Source of the DNA: JBBQXK01 sp052387255
GTDB taxonomy: Bacteria > Pseudomonadota > Alphaproteobacteria > Rhodobacterales > Rhodobacteraceae
Assembly (NCBI GenBank): GCA_052387255.1
Contig: JBQTJI010000034.1
Span: forward strand, 1-64,000
Length of the DNA: 64,000 bases
Direction of reading: 5' to 3'
In this document: in pieces, positions 54,284-61,219 of the stretch
Numbering within the stretch: the first letter of the stretch is position 1
Layout: the number at the start of each line of letters is the position of its first letter
Program-made: the position numbers and the translations under genes
The notes under the pieces: model-generated
What the model saw: only the letters and a program-made list of their open reading frames with translations
Database searches by the model: none
What the model was told of the DNA's origin: nothing

Positions 54284-55198
54284 CTAGCCGGTCAACGCCT
54301 CGATCCTACGCCGTGTTCCCCGTGCTTCTTCGATGAGCCATGACGTGAACCGCTCGACCTGCGGACGGCGGGCCGCCTCTGCCCGTGTCAGAATGCGGTA
54401 GGGGTGCGGCGCGACAAGATGGTCGGAAATCGGAAACGGCAGGACGATCAGGCCGGTCTCAAGGTCCTGCAACAGCAGCGACAGGCCACAGACAAGGAAA
54501 CCGACGTTCTGCCGCACCGCCTCCAGCGCCAGCCGGGCATTGGGATAGTGCACGCCCCGTTCCGGCCCGGTCTTGCGCTGGCCGAACGCGGCGAACCAGT
54601 CGACCCATCCGGGATGGCCGCTGTTTTCCCGATGTGACCGCAGGTGCAGAAGCGGCATCCCCTCCATCCGCAGGCCGGTCCCGCCATCGGCCATGCGGCG
54701 GGGGTTGTCCGGCCCGGTGACGGGAACAAGGATGTCGGTGAACAGGGGCTCTCCGGCCAGACCGCCATACACGATACGCAGGTCGGGCACGCCCAGCCGT
54801 ACCGGCACGTCACCCGCGCCGTTGATGCAGAAACGGATGTTCGGATGGGCACCGCGAAACACCGCCAGACGCGGCGCCAGCCAGAGTTCGGCCCAGTCCG
54901 GGTCGGCCACGACATGGATCTCGAACACGCGCTGGAAATCGAGGGTCTCGGTCACCCGTCCGAGCGCCTCGAAGGCCAGCCGCAGATCGGCAAGGGCGAG
55001 GTCGAGTTCGGGGGTGGGGGTCAGCCCCGAACAGCCGCGCAGCAGAAGGTCGGTGCCGAGATAGTCCTCGAGTGCGCGGATGCGCTGCCCGACCGCCGCC
55101 GGGGTGATGCCCAGTCTGTCGGCGGCCCCCTTCAGCGAGCCTTCCTGGATCGCCATGTGCAGGGCCTGGAGCGACTTGAGGTGCGTTGTGCCAGTCAT
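54284..55198 (-). CDS. LysR-family transcriptional regulator
   Basis: A 304-residue LysR regulator. The N-terminal winged helix is LKSLQALHMAIQEGSLKGAADRLGITPAAVGQRIRALEDYLG, with an unusual G in the position after AAV. The effector domain follows from about residue 90. It ends 26 bp from the convergent cyclase gene and is divergent from the DUF4242 gene, which LysR logic suggests as its target. Effector unknown. Two palindromes lie in the shared promoter gap. Confidence 0.88.
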   Translation of the reverse strand: MTGTTHLKSLQALHMAIQEGSLKGAADRLGITPAAVGQRIRALEDYLGTDLLLRGCSGLTPTPELDLALADLRLAFEALGRVTETLDFQRVFEIHVVADPDWAELWLAPRLAVFRGAHPNIRFCINGAGDVPVRLGVPDLRIVYGGLAGEPLFTDILVPVTGPDNPRRMADGGTGLRMEGMPLLHLRSHRENSGHPGWVDWFAAFGQRKTGPERGVHYPNARLALEAVRQNVGFLVCGLSLLLQDLETGLIVLPFPISDHLVAPHPYRILTRAEAARRPQVERFTSWLIEEARGTRRRIEALTG

Positions 55199-55212
55199 TT
55201 GGTAAAGGTTGC

Positions 55213-55249
55213 CTTTGCCCTGGCAAAGAACAAGCGGACTTTCGAAAGT
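55213..55249. promoter_or_regulatory. two palindromes in the LysR / DUF4242 promoter gap
   Basis: CTTTGCC-CT-GGCAAAG (55213-55228) and the perfect 12-bp ACTTTCGAAAGT (55238-55249). Both lie just before the LysR start codon on its strand, about 105-140 bp upstream of the DUF4242 gene. The first fits the LysR T-N11-A type of site. Confidence 0.55.
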
Positions 55250-55354
55250 TTTCGTTTCTCATGGAGAAGAAATTTGCGTTTTGAGCTCCGCCCCTTCGGG
55301 CGCATCGTGACCCTGCGCACCAAGGACCAACAAATTCGGAAAGGAAAAACCAAA

Positions 55355-55630
55355 GTGAAACGTTTCATGATCGAACGGGATATTCCCGGCATCGGCGACT
55401 TCTCGATGACCGAGCTTTGCGGGGCCGCGCGCGCCTCGAACAAGGCGCTGGCCACCATCGGTCCGACCATCCAGTGGCAGCACTCGTATGTCGCCGGTGA
55501 AAAGACGTTCTGCATCTACCTCGCCGACAGCGAGGAAGAAATCAAGAAACATGCCGGACTGAGCGGCATCCCCTATGCGCGCATCACCGAGATTCCGCTG
55601 ATCATCGACCCGCTGACGGCCAACAACTGA
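55355..55630 (+). CDS. DUF4242 (SCO4226-type) small protein
   Basis: A 91-residue alpha-beta protein starting at GTG 55355, behind GGAAAGGA. The start MKRFMIERDIPGIG and the WQHSYVAGEKTFCIYLADSEEEIKKHAGLSGIP centre are the DUF4242 signature. A Streptomyces relative was described as nickel-binding; that function cannot be assumed here. It is divergent from the LysR gene and probably controlled by it. A strong hairpin follows. Confidence 0.8.
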   Translation: MKRFMIERDIPGIGDFSMTELCGAARASNKALATIGPTIQWQHSYVAGEKTFCIYLADSEEEIKKHAGLSGIPYARITEIPLIIDPLTANN

Positions 55631-55672
55631 TCATCCGGACCCGCCAGGCGCGGGCAATCCGCCAGAAACGGA

Positions 55673-55700
55673 AACGCCCGCGCCATCCGGCGCGGGCGTT
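55673..55700. terminator. shared terminator of DUF4242 gene and rpsO
   Basis: AACGCCCGCGCC-ATCC-GGCGCGGGCGTT, a perfect 12-bp stem. On the minus strand it is followed by TCCGTTTC, so it suits rpsO best, but it can serve both convergent genes. Confidence 0.8.
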
Positions 55701-55723
55701 GCGTCAGGTTCGGGTGACGGCAA

Positions 55724-55993
55724 TCAGCGGCGCAGGCCCAGCCGCCCGATCAGCGAGGCATAGCGCGCCTCGTCCTTGGACTTGAGATAGTCCAGCAGCT
55801 TGCGGCGCTGTGCGACCATCATCAAGAGGCCCCGGCGGGAATGGTTGTCCTTCTTGTGGCCCTTGAAATGCTCGGTCAGGGTGGCGATGCGCGACGACAG
55901 GATCGCCACCTGCACCTCGGGCGACCCGGTGTCGCCCTCTTTCGTCGCATAGTCCTTGATCAGCGCGGCCTTCGCCTCGACAGTGATCGACAT
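55724..55993 (-). CDS. rpsO: 30S ribosomal protein S15
   Basis: Primary 16S rRNA binding protein of the small-subunit platform. 89 residues, exactly the family length; contains GDTGSPEVQVAILSSRIATLTEHFK and HSRRGLLMMVAQRRKLLDYL. The ribosome site AAGGAGA precedes the ATG. It points towards pnp but is separated from it by the inserted block. Confidence 0.98.
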   Translation of the reverse strand: MSITVEAKAALIKDYATKEGDTGSPEVQVAILSSRIATLTEHFKGHKKDNHSRRGLLMMVAQRRKLLDYLKSKDEARYASLIGRLGLRR

Positions 55994-56354
55994 CGGGTTC
56001 TCCTTGGTGTTTGTGTGACGGTGCAGGCCGGGATGTCGTCCAGCAAGACCCTTGGAACCGTGCCCCGGCGGGGGACGGATGCGGGCGGATAGGGGATGCG
56101 GCGCAAAAGCGCAAGCGGCAAAGCGGCCCCGGGCCCGATGACTGGGTCCGGCTGCCGCCAGCCCCCCGGGCGATACCGCGCAGTTTTAACCAAGCTTTAA
56201 GAGAATGCCGCCCTCAGACCCTGAAGATGCTGGCAGCAGCGCCCTTTTTATGCCATAGTGCAATCCGAATATTCCTTTCGCGTCATGATGTTAACCGTCA
56301 GGTTGGTTAACGGGAACAGTCCTGGCGCCGGGTGGTCTGTGGTGGGTGGGCGTG
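55994..56354. other. divergent intergenic region rpsO / RTX gene
   Basis: No gene seen. Contains a CtrA-like site (56186-56200) and an inverted repeat TTAACC-GTCAGGTT-GGTTAA (56291-56310) about 45 bp before the RTX gene. The proximal 150 bp must carry the rpsO promoter and leader. Two in-frame GTG codons (56346 and 56352) are alternative starts for the RTX gene. Confidence 0.6.
56186..56200. promoter_or_regulatory. CtrA-type binding site
   Basis: TTAA-CCAAGCT-TTAA, an exact match to the TTAA-N7-TTAA full site bound by the cell-cycle regulator CtrA. TTAA is rare in such GC-rich DNA. The site lies about 155 bp upstream of the RTX gene and 190 bp upstream of rpsO. Confidence 0.6.
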
Positions 56355-57416
56355 ATGCTGGCATTGCTGGGGTTGCTGGGGGCGGTGGTGGCGGGGATCG
56401 CGGCGGATGCCGTCCTCGCCCGCCCGGAGGAAGAGATCGAAGGCGAAGAGGCCGAAGGCACGCTGCCCGGAAGTGGTGCCGAGGCCCCGCCTGAACCCGA
56501 GGGGGATCCCCCCGGCGACCTGCTCGACTGGCCCGATCCGCAGCTGGCCCCCGAGGGTGACGGCGCGGCCGATGGTCCGGCGTCCTCCGACACGCCCGCC
56601 GATCCGCCGGAAGACATGGTTCTGACCGGCGGGGCGGGGGTTGACGGTCTTTATGCCGAGGGCGGGCAGGACACGGTGACGGGGCTCGGCGGCGGCGACC
56701 ACCTGATGGGGCGGGGCGGCGACGACCTGCTCGACGGCGGAACGGGCGACGATCACGCCTGGGGCGGGGCGGGCGACGACACCATGCTGGGTGACGACGG
56801 GCGCGATGTCCTGCAGGGCGAGGAGGGCGACGACAAGCTGGACGGCGGCGCGGGCGACGACGTGCTGGCAGGCCACGAGGGGGACGATCTGCTGGCGGGC
56901 GGCGACGGGCAGGATACCCTGGCGGGCGGGGCCGGCACCGACGCGCTGGCGGGCGGGGCGGGCGACGACTGGCTGGCCGGTGGCTTTGGCGATGACAGCC
57001 TGCAGGGCGGCACCGGTGCCGACACGCTGGACGGCAACGACGGCCACGATTCGATCTGGGGCAACGACGACGACGAGGCCGATTTCCTGAACGGCGGGGC
57101 AGGCGACGACTGGCTGGGCCTGGGGCAAGGCGACCAGGCCCATGGGGGCGAAGGTGCCGACACCTTTGCCATCGACGGCTGGATCGGCGCGGGCGAGATC
57201 GCGCAGATCTCCGACTATGCACCGGGCGAGGACGAGATCGTCGTCGTCTACGACCCCGCCACCCACCCCGATCCGCAGCTGAGCGTGGTCAGCGCCCCCG
57301 GATCGGCGGATGCGACCGTGCTCTTGGACGGGATGCCCGTGGCGCATGTCGCAGGCGGCGCGGGGATGGACGCGGGCGCGCTGCGGCTGGTGGCGTCCGA
57401 CCAACTGGCGGCCTGA
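56355..57416 (+). CDS. membrane-anchored RTX calcium-binding repeat protein
   Basis: A 353-residue acidic protein. A single hydrophobic helix at the N-terminus (MLALLGLLGAVVAGIAADAVLA) is followed by a Glu/Pro-rich stretch and then about fifteen RTX nonapeptides (GGxGxDxxx, for example GGAGDDVLAG and GGTGADTLDG). A C-terminal domain of about 90 residues has the FAIDGWIGAGEIAQISDYAPGEDEI motif often seen after RTX arrays. No protease or toxin domain is present. The repeats fold on Ca2+ outside the cytoplasm; whether the helix is an anchor or an uncleaved signal is open. Type I secretion genes are not nearby. Confidence 0.83.
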   Translation: MLALLGLLGAVVAGIAADAVLARPEEEIEGEEAEGTLPGSGAEAPPEPEGDPPGDLLDWPDPQLAPEGDGAADGPASSDTPADPPEDMVLTGGAGVDGLYAEGGQDTVTGLGGGDHLMGRGGDDLLDGGTGDDHAWGGAGDDTMLGDDGRDVLQGEEGDDKLDGGAGDDVLAGHEGDDLLAGGDGQDTLAGGAGTDALAGGAGDDWLAGGFGDDSLQGGTGADTLDGNDGHDSIWGNDDDEADFLNGGAGDDWLGLGQGDQAHGGEGADTFAIDGWIGAGEIAQISDYAPGEDEIVVVYDPATHPDPQLSVVSAPGSADATVLLDGMPVAHVAGGAGMDAGALRLVASDQLAA

Positions 57417-57425
57417 GGGGCGCGA

Positions 57426-58169
57426 CTACCCCCGCCCTCGCCCGAACAACCCGTACCAGGCCCAGTCGGGCAGGAACTGCCCCAGCCGGAACAGCCAGGA
57501 AAACACCATCGGGAAGCTCTTCTTGAAGTGGTCGCTGCACATCAGCTCGAACACCTCCTGCGCGGCAGCTTCGGGCTCCATCAGGAACGGCATGGCAAAG
57601 TCGTTCTTCTCGGTCAGCCGGGTGCGGATGAAGCCGGGGTTGGCGACCTGGACGGTCACCCCTGTCCGTCGCAGGTCGGCATAGAGCGATTCGGCCAGCA
57701 CCATCGTCCCCGCCTTGGACGCGGCATAGCCGATGGCCCCCGGCAGCCCGCGAAACCCCGACAGCGACCCCGTGATCACCACATGGCCCGCATCGCGTGC
57801 CACCATCGGCGGCAGGGCGGCCCCGATCACCCGCACGCAACCGGTGAAATTCACGTCCGCCGTCGCCTCGGCCCGCGCCGCGTCCCAGTCCTGGGCGCGC
57901 ATCGGCCAGTAGACCCCGGCCAGGAACACCACCCCGTCGATCCGGCCCGCCGCCGCCGCCGCCGCCGTGACCGAGGCGCTGTCGGCCACGTCGCAGGGCA
58001 CCGCCGTGGCCCGGCCCGGCATCGCCGCAACCGCCTCGGCCAGCCGCGCGCCGTCGCGGGCCGACAGGATCACTTCGGCCCCCGCGCCCGAAATCAGCCG
58101 CGCCAGGGCCAGGCCCAGCCCCTCGGACGCCCCCACCAGCCAGTACCGCTTGCCACCCCATTCCCGCAT
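57426..58169 (-). CDS. short-chain dehydrogenase, RpoE operon member
   Basis: A 247-residue SDR. The cofactor motif is GASEGLGLALA, and the catalytic set S...YxxxK appears as GSLSGF and YAASK. The C-terminal end is hydrophobic, suggesting a membrane-associated lipid substrate. It is the last gene of the five-gene conserved operon behind the ufaD-like gene. The reaction is unknown; a lipid or fatty-acid oxidoreduction is likely from context. Confidence 0.85.
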   Translation of the reverse strand: MREWGGKRYWLVGASEGLGLALARLISGAGAEVILSARDGARLAEAVAAMPGRATAVPCDVADSASVTAAAAAAGRIDGVVFLAGVYWPMRAQDWDAARAEATADVNFTGCVRVIGAALPPMVARDAGHVVITGSLSGFRGLPGAIGYAASKAGTMVLAESLYADLRRTGVTVQVANPGFIRTRLTEKNDFAMPFLMEPEAAAQEVFELMCSDHFKKSFPMVFSWLFRLGQFLPDWAWYGLFGRGRG

Positions 58170-58173
58170 CGCG

Positions 58174-58728
58174 TCACCCCTTCGGCCGCATCGTCGCCAC
58201 CAGTTCGCCCACCATAACGCCGAACTTGCGGAACTGGCTCCTGTTCATCAGCGTCCCGTTTTCCATCAGATACAGCCAGTCGATGACGTCCAGCACATGC
58301 CCCCCCGCTTCCGCATCCAGCCGGATGCGGTAGCGCAGGTTCAGGGCGCACCCCGCGACCCGGCCCGTGCCTTGGCCGGGCACATCGTCGGCCAGGGCGG
58401 CAATCTGCCCATCCTCGCCCAGCGTCAGCCGCCAGGCGCGCTGCTGCACGCGGCCCGTGTCATAGCGGAACGTCTCGTCCAGGCGGCCCCTGTTGCCGTC
58501 CCAGGTCCCGTGCATGTCGGCCACGAAACGCGAGGCAACGCGGCCTGTCGGCCCATAGATCACGCCCTCGCACAGGATCGGCCCGTTCAGGTGGCGGCGC
58601 GGGTCGAAGGCGGGCCCCCGGTCCGCCAGATCGGCGGGGGTCTGCGCCCGGAAGGACAGTTTGCGGCTGCGATAGACCACTGGCACCAGCACAAGCAGCG
58701 CACCCAGGACAAGACCCGTCACCATCAT
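58174..58728 (-). CDS. DUF3833 family protein
   Basis: A 184-residue protein with one N-terminal hydrophobic helix and a lipocalin-like beta domain (LNGPILCEGVIYGPTGRVASRF, FVADMHGTWDGNRGRLDETFRYD). These are DUF3833 features. The ribosome site GAGGAG is 7 bp before the first of two ATG codons. Placed 4 bp after the transporter gene and 4 bp before the SDR gene. Confidence 0.78.
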   Translation of the reverse strand: MMVTGLVLGALLVLVPVVYRSRKLSFRAQTPADLADRGPAFDPRRHLNGPILCEGVIYGPTGRVASRFVADMHGTWDGNRGRLDETFRYDTGRVQQRAWRLTLGEDGQIAALADDVPGQGTGRVAGCALNLRYRIRLDAEAGGHVLDVIDWLYLMENGTLMNRSQFRKFGVMVGELVATMRPKG

Positions 58729-58732
58729 CGCG

Positions 58733-59962
58733 TCACTCCTCGGGGACCGGGGTGGCCAGCAACAGGCCGATGGCCACCAGTTTCAACAGGCAGGGCAGCC
58801 CCGCGTAAAGCCAGGCCAGCAGCGACAGCGCCGCGGGCGTGTTCGACGGCCCCGCTACGAACCCGCCCGCCTGCAAGAGCGGCAGCAGGGTCACCGCAAC
58901 CAGCGCCAGCGCCAGCTTCGACGCAAAGGACCACAGGCCGAAGGCCAGCGCCTCGGCCCCGGCGAAACGCCCCGCCAGATGGCGGGCAAAGATCGCCGGC
59001 AACAGCACCATGTCGGCCCCCAATGCCGCCCCCGAGGCCAGGCAGATCGCGGCAAAGGCCAGGGTGTCGCCGGGGCCAAGCGCCAGCGCAAAGACAAAGG
59101 ACAGCGTGGCCAGCGCCATCCCCGCCAGCAGCACGCGTTTTGCGCCCTGCACGGCGGCAAGGCGGCTCCAGACGGGGGTCGAGGCGGCGGCGGCCAGGAA
59201 GAACAGCAGCAAGAGCGGCCCTTCCCACCCCGGCGCGGCCAGCCGACTTTCGACATAGAACAGGAACAGGGTCGAGGTCACGGCAACCGGGGCCCCGTTG
59301 ACCAGCGACAGGATCAGCAGCCGCCGTGCCATCGCGTCACGCAAGACCGGGCCGAAGCGCGGCGACGCAACCCGCGCACCGGCTCCCCATTGGCCGCGCA
59401 TGGCCACGCCCGCGACCAGCGCCAGCGCCGCGAAACCCCAGGCGAAGGCGGCGAAGGGGCGGTCGGTCAGCCCCGCCAGCGCCACCGGCGCGACGGCGGC
59501 CAGCGAGATGCCGCCCAGCGCCCCCCCCTCGCGCCAGCCCGCCAGCCGCAGGTGCCCGCCTGCGCCAAGGGTCGGGGCAAAGGCGACGCCCTGGGCGTAG
59601 AAGCAGATGGTGACAAAGGAAAACGCCGAGAACAGAACCAGCAGCGTCAGCGCGAACCACCACAGCGGGGCCACGGGCGGCGGAACGGCCAGCAGCGCCA
59701 CCATCGACAGGGCCATCAGCGCGACTGCCCCCGCGACCATCGCCCCCCGCCGGTGCCGCCCCCGTTCGGCCAGCCAGCCCAGGGCCGGGTCCTGCACCAC
59801 ATCGACCAGCCGCAGCGCGCCCAGCACCAGCCCCAGCCCGGCCAGACTGACGCCATGGCTGTCCACATAGAACTTGGGCGCGTGGATGTAGATCGGCAGG
59901 CCCGCCGTGGCGATCATCGCCGCAAACAGCGACCAGGGCAGCAGCCGCGCCGCGCCGTTCAC
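58733..59962 (-). CDS. MFS transporter, GPH type
   Basis: A 409-residue transporter with about twelve hydrophobic helices. It starts at a GTG inside the DUF1365 stop codon. The motif VDVVQDPALGWLAERGRHRRG matches the first cytoplasmic loop of the GPH/MFS_2 family (usually D-x-x-x-D-P-x-x-G). Cargo unknown. The gene is a standard member of this operon type. Confidence 0.84.
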   Translation of the reverse strand: MNGAARLLPWSLFAAMIATAGLPIYIHAPKFYVDSHGVSLAGLGLVLGALRLVDVVQDPALGWLAERGRHRRGAMVAGAVALMALSMVALLAVPPPVAPLWWFALTLLVLFSAFSFVTICFYAQGVAFAPTLGAGGHLRLAGWREGGALGGISLAAVAPVALAGLTDRPFAAFAWGFAALALVAGVAMRGQWGAGARVASPRFGPVLRDAMARRLLILSLVNGAPVAVTSTLFLFYVESRLAAPGWEGPLLLLFFLAAAASTPVWSRLAAVQGAKRVLLAGMALATLSFVFALALGPGDTLAFAAICLASGAALGADMVLLPAIFARHLAGRFAGAEALAFGLWSFASKLALALVAVTLLPLLQAGGFVAGPSNTPAALSLLAWLYAGLPCLLKLVAIGLLLATPVPEE

Positions 59963-60708
59963 CGCGATACCTCGTCGGCCGGGGGCGGCGGGCGGCGGCG
60001 GAACCGCGCGCCCTTGAGCGCCAGCTTCAGCGCCTGCCAGTGGATCAGCGCCAGCACCCGCCGCGACCCGAAGGGCCGCACCAGACAGGCGCGCAGGATG
60101 GCGCGGTTGGTCAGGGGCAGGCGCGGGCCGATCAGGTTGGTATAGACCCCGCCCTCGGGGTTGGCATGGTCGATCCACACGGCGATCCGGTCGGGCCGGA
60201 TGTCGAAGCGGAAAAGGTAGCGCCCCGCCACCGGCTGGAACGGCGAGACATGGAAGATCTTGCGCGCCTCGACCGTGTCCTCGCGCGTCAGCGGCTGCCC
60301 GTCGTCGCGGTGGCACAGATAGGAATGGCGGTCGCCCATGGTGTTCGAGACCTCGGCGATCACGGCGTTCAGGGTGTCGCCCGTCCCCAGGCACAGCCAG
60401 AACGACACCGGGTTGAACACATGGCCCAGCACGCGCGGCTGCGCCATCAGCAGGATGCGCGTGGCGGTCAGGCCATGCGCCGCCAGCACCTCGCGCACCC
60501 AAGGCACACCCCGGCCCTGCCCGCGAGGGCCGCCATGGTCGCTGTCGTGCAGCGAGACAAGGCCCGCGCGGTTGCGGCGGAACAGGCCCGGTCCCTGCGC
60601 ATCCTCGGGGTCCAAGAGCACATAGTCCACGCGGTACCGGAACCGGTTCGCCACCGCCCCCTTGCGGCCGTGGAAGGTTTCGCCGGGGATGTGCTCGACG
60701 GCGGTCAT
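59959..60708 (-). CDS. DUF1365 family protein
   Basis: A 249-residue protein of the DUF1365 family. Recognisable segments are RFRYRVDYVLLDPED, FRRNRAGLVSLHDSDHG, GHVFNPVSFWLC and KIFHVSPFQPV. In other bacteria it neighbours flavin amine oxidases and cyclopropane synthases; a role in modifying unsaturated membrane lipids is inferred from that. The start overlaps the DUF559 stop (ATGA). Confidence 0.85.
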   Translation of the reverse strand: MTAVEHIPGETFHGRKGAVANRFRYRVDYVLLDPEDAQGPGLFRRNRAGLVSLHDSDHGGPRGQGRGVPWVREVLAAHGLTATRILLMAQPRVLGHVFNPVSFWLCLGTGDTLNAVIAEVSNTMGDRHSYLCHRDDGQPLTREDTVEARKIFHVSPFQPVAGRYLFRFDIRPDRIAVWIDHANPEGGVYTNLIGPRLPLTNRAILRACLVRPFGSRRVLALIHWQALKLALKGARFRRRPPPPADEVSR

Positions 60709-61043
60709 TGCCGGATTTCTCCGGCAATCCGTTCCAGACACCCGTCCAGATTGCCCACGACATCCGCGTTCCACAGTCGCACGGTCCGGAATCCCCGTTC
60801 CCGCAACCATCGGTCACGCAGGGCGTCGCGGGTACCGCCATGCCCGTCACCGTCCGCCTCGACAATCAACTTGCGCTCGGCACAATAGAAGTCGGCCACA
60901 TACGGCCCGAGCGGCACCTGTCGGCGGAACTTGAGCCCCCAGAATCGCCGGTCGCGCAAGGAACACCACAGCACCCGTTCGGCGGGCGTCATGTCCCTGC
61001 GGAACGCGCGGGCACGCAACTTGGACAGGTCGCTCTGCTGCAT
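60705..61043 (-). CDS. DUF559 protein (Vsr-fold endonuclease-like)
   Basis: A 112-residue protein. The conserved core is AFRRDMTPAERVLWCSLRDRR, FRRQVPLGPYVADFYC, KLIVEADGDGH and GFRTVRLWNADV. This is the very-short-patch-repair endonuclease fold with E and D residues of a PD-(D/E)XK-like site. ATG 61043 is chosen because everything upstream of it is repeat sequence. In R. sphaeroides-type loci as I remember them the ufaD-like gene is next to DUF1365; here DUF559 is wedged between. It overlaps DUF1365 by 4 bp. Confidence 0.82.
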   Translation of the reverse strand: MQQSDLSKLRARAFRRDMTPAERVLWCSLRDRRFWGLKFRRQVPLGPYVADFYCAERKLIVEADGDGHGGTRDALRDRWLRERGFRTVRLWNADVVGNLDGCLERIAGEIRQ

Positions 61044-61046
61044 CCG

Positions 61047-61203
61047 CCCCCTCACCCTGGCCCTCTCCCCCAAGGGGAGAGGGAACAGCACCCCACCCGA
61101 AGCGTGCCGCAAGGAGGGTAAAGCTGCGGTTAACGCACGACCTGCGGCACCGGGCGCGACGCGGTCCCCTCGCCCCTCGGGGGAGAGGGCCAGGGTGAGG
61201 GGG
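61047..61203. repeat. REPIN-like inverted pair upstream of the DUF559 gene
   Basis: Two 37-nt arms, 61047-61083 and 61167-61203, are inverted copies matching at 35 of 37 positions, separated by 83 nt. Each arm is an imperfect palindrome (CCCTCTCCCC facing GGGGAGAGGG). A third copy of the arm lies inside xdhC at 17676-17712. The pair fills nearly the whole gap between the ufaD-like gene and the DUF559 gene. Confidence 0.88.
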
Positions 61204-61219
61204 AAGACCGGGCCGCGTG

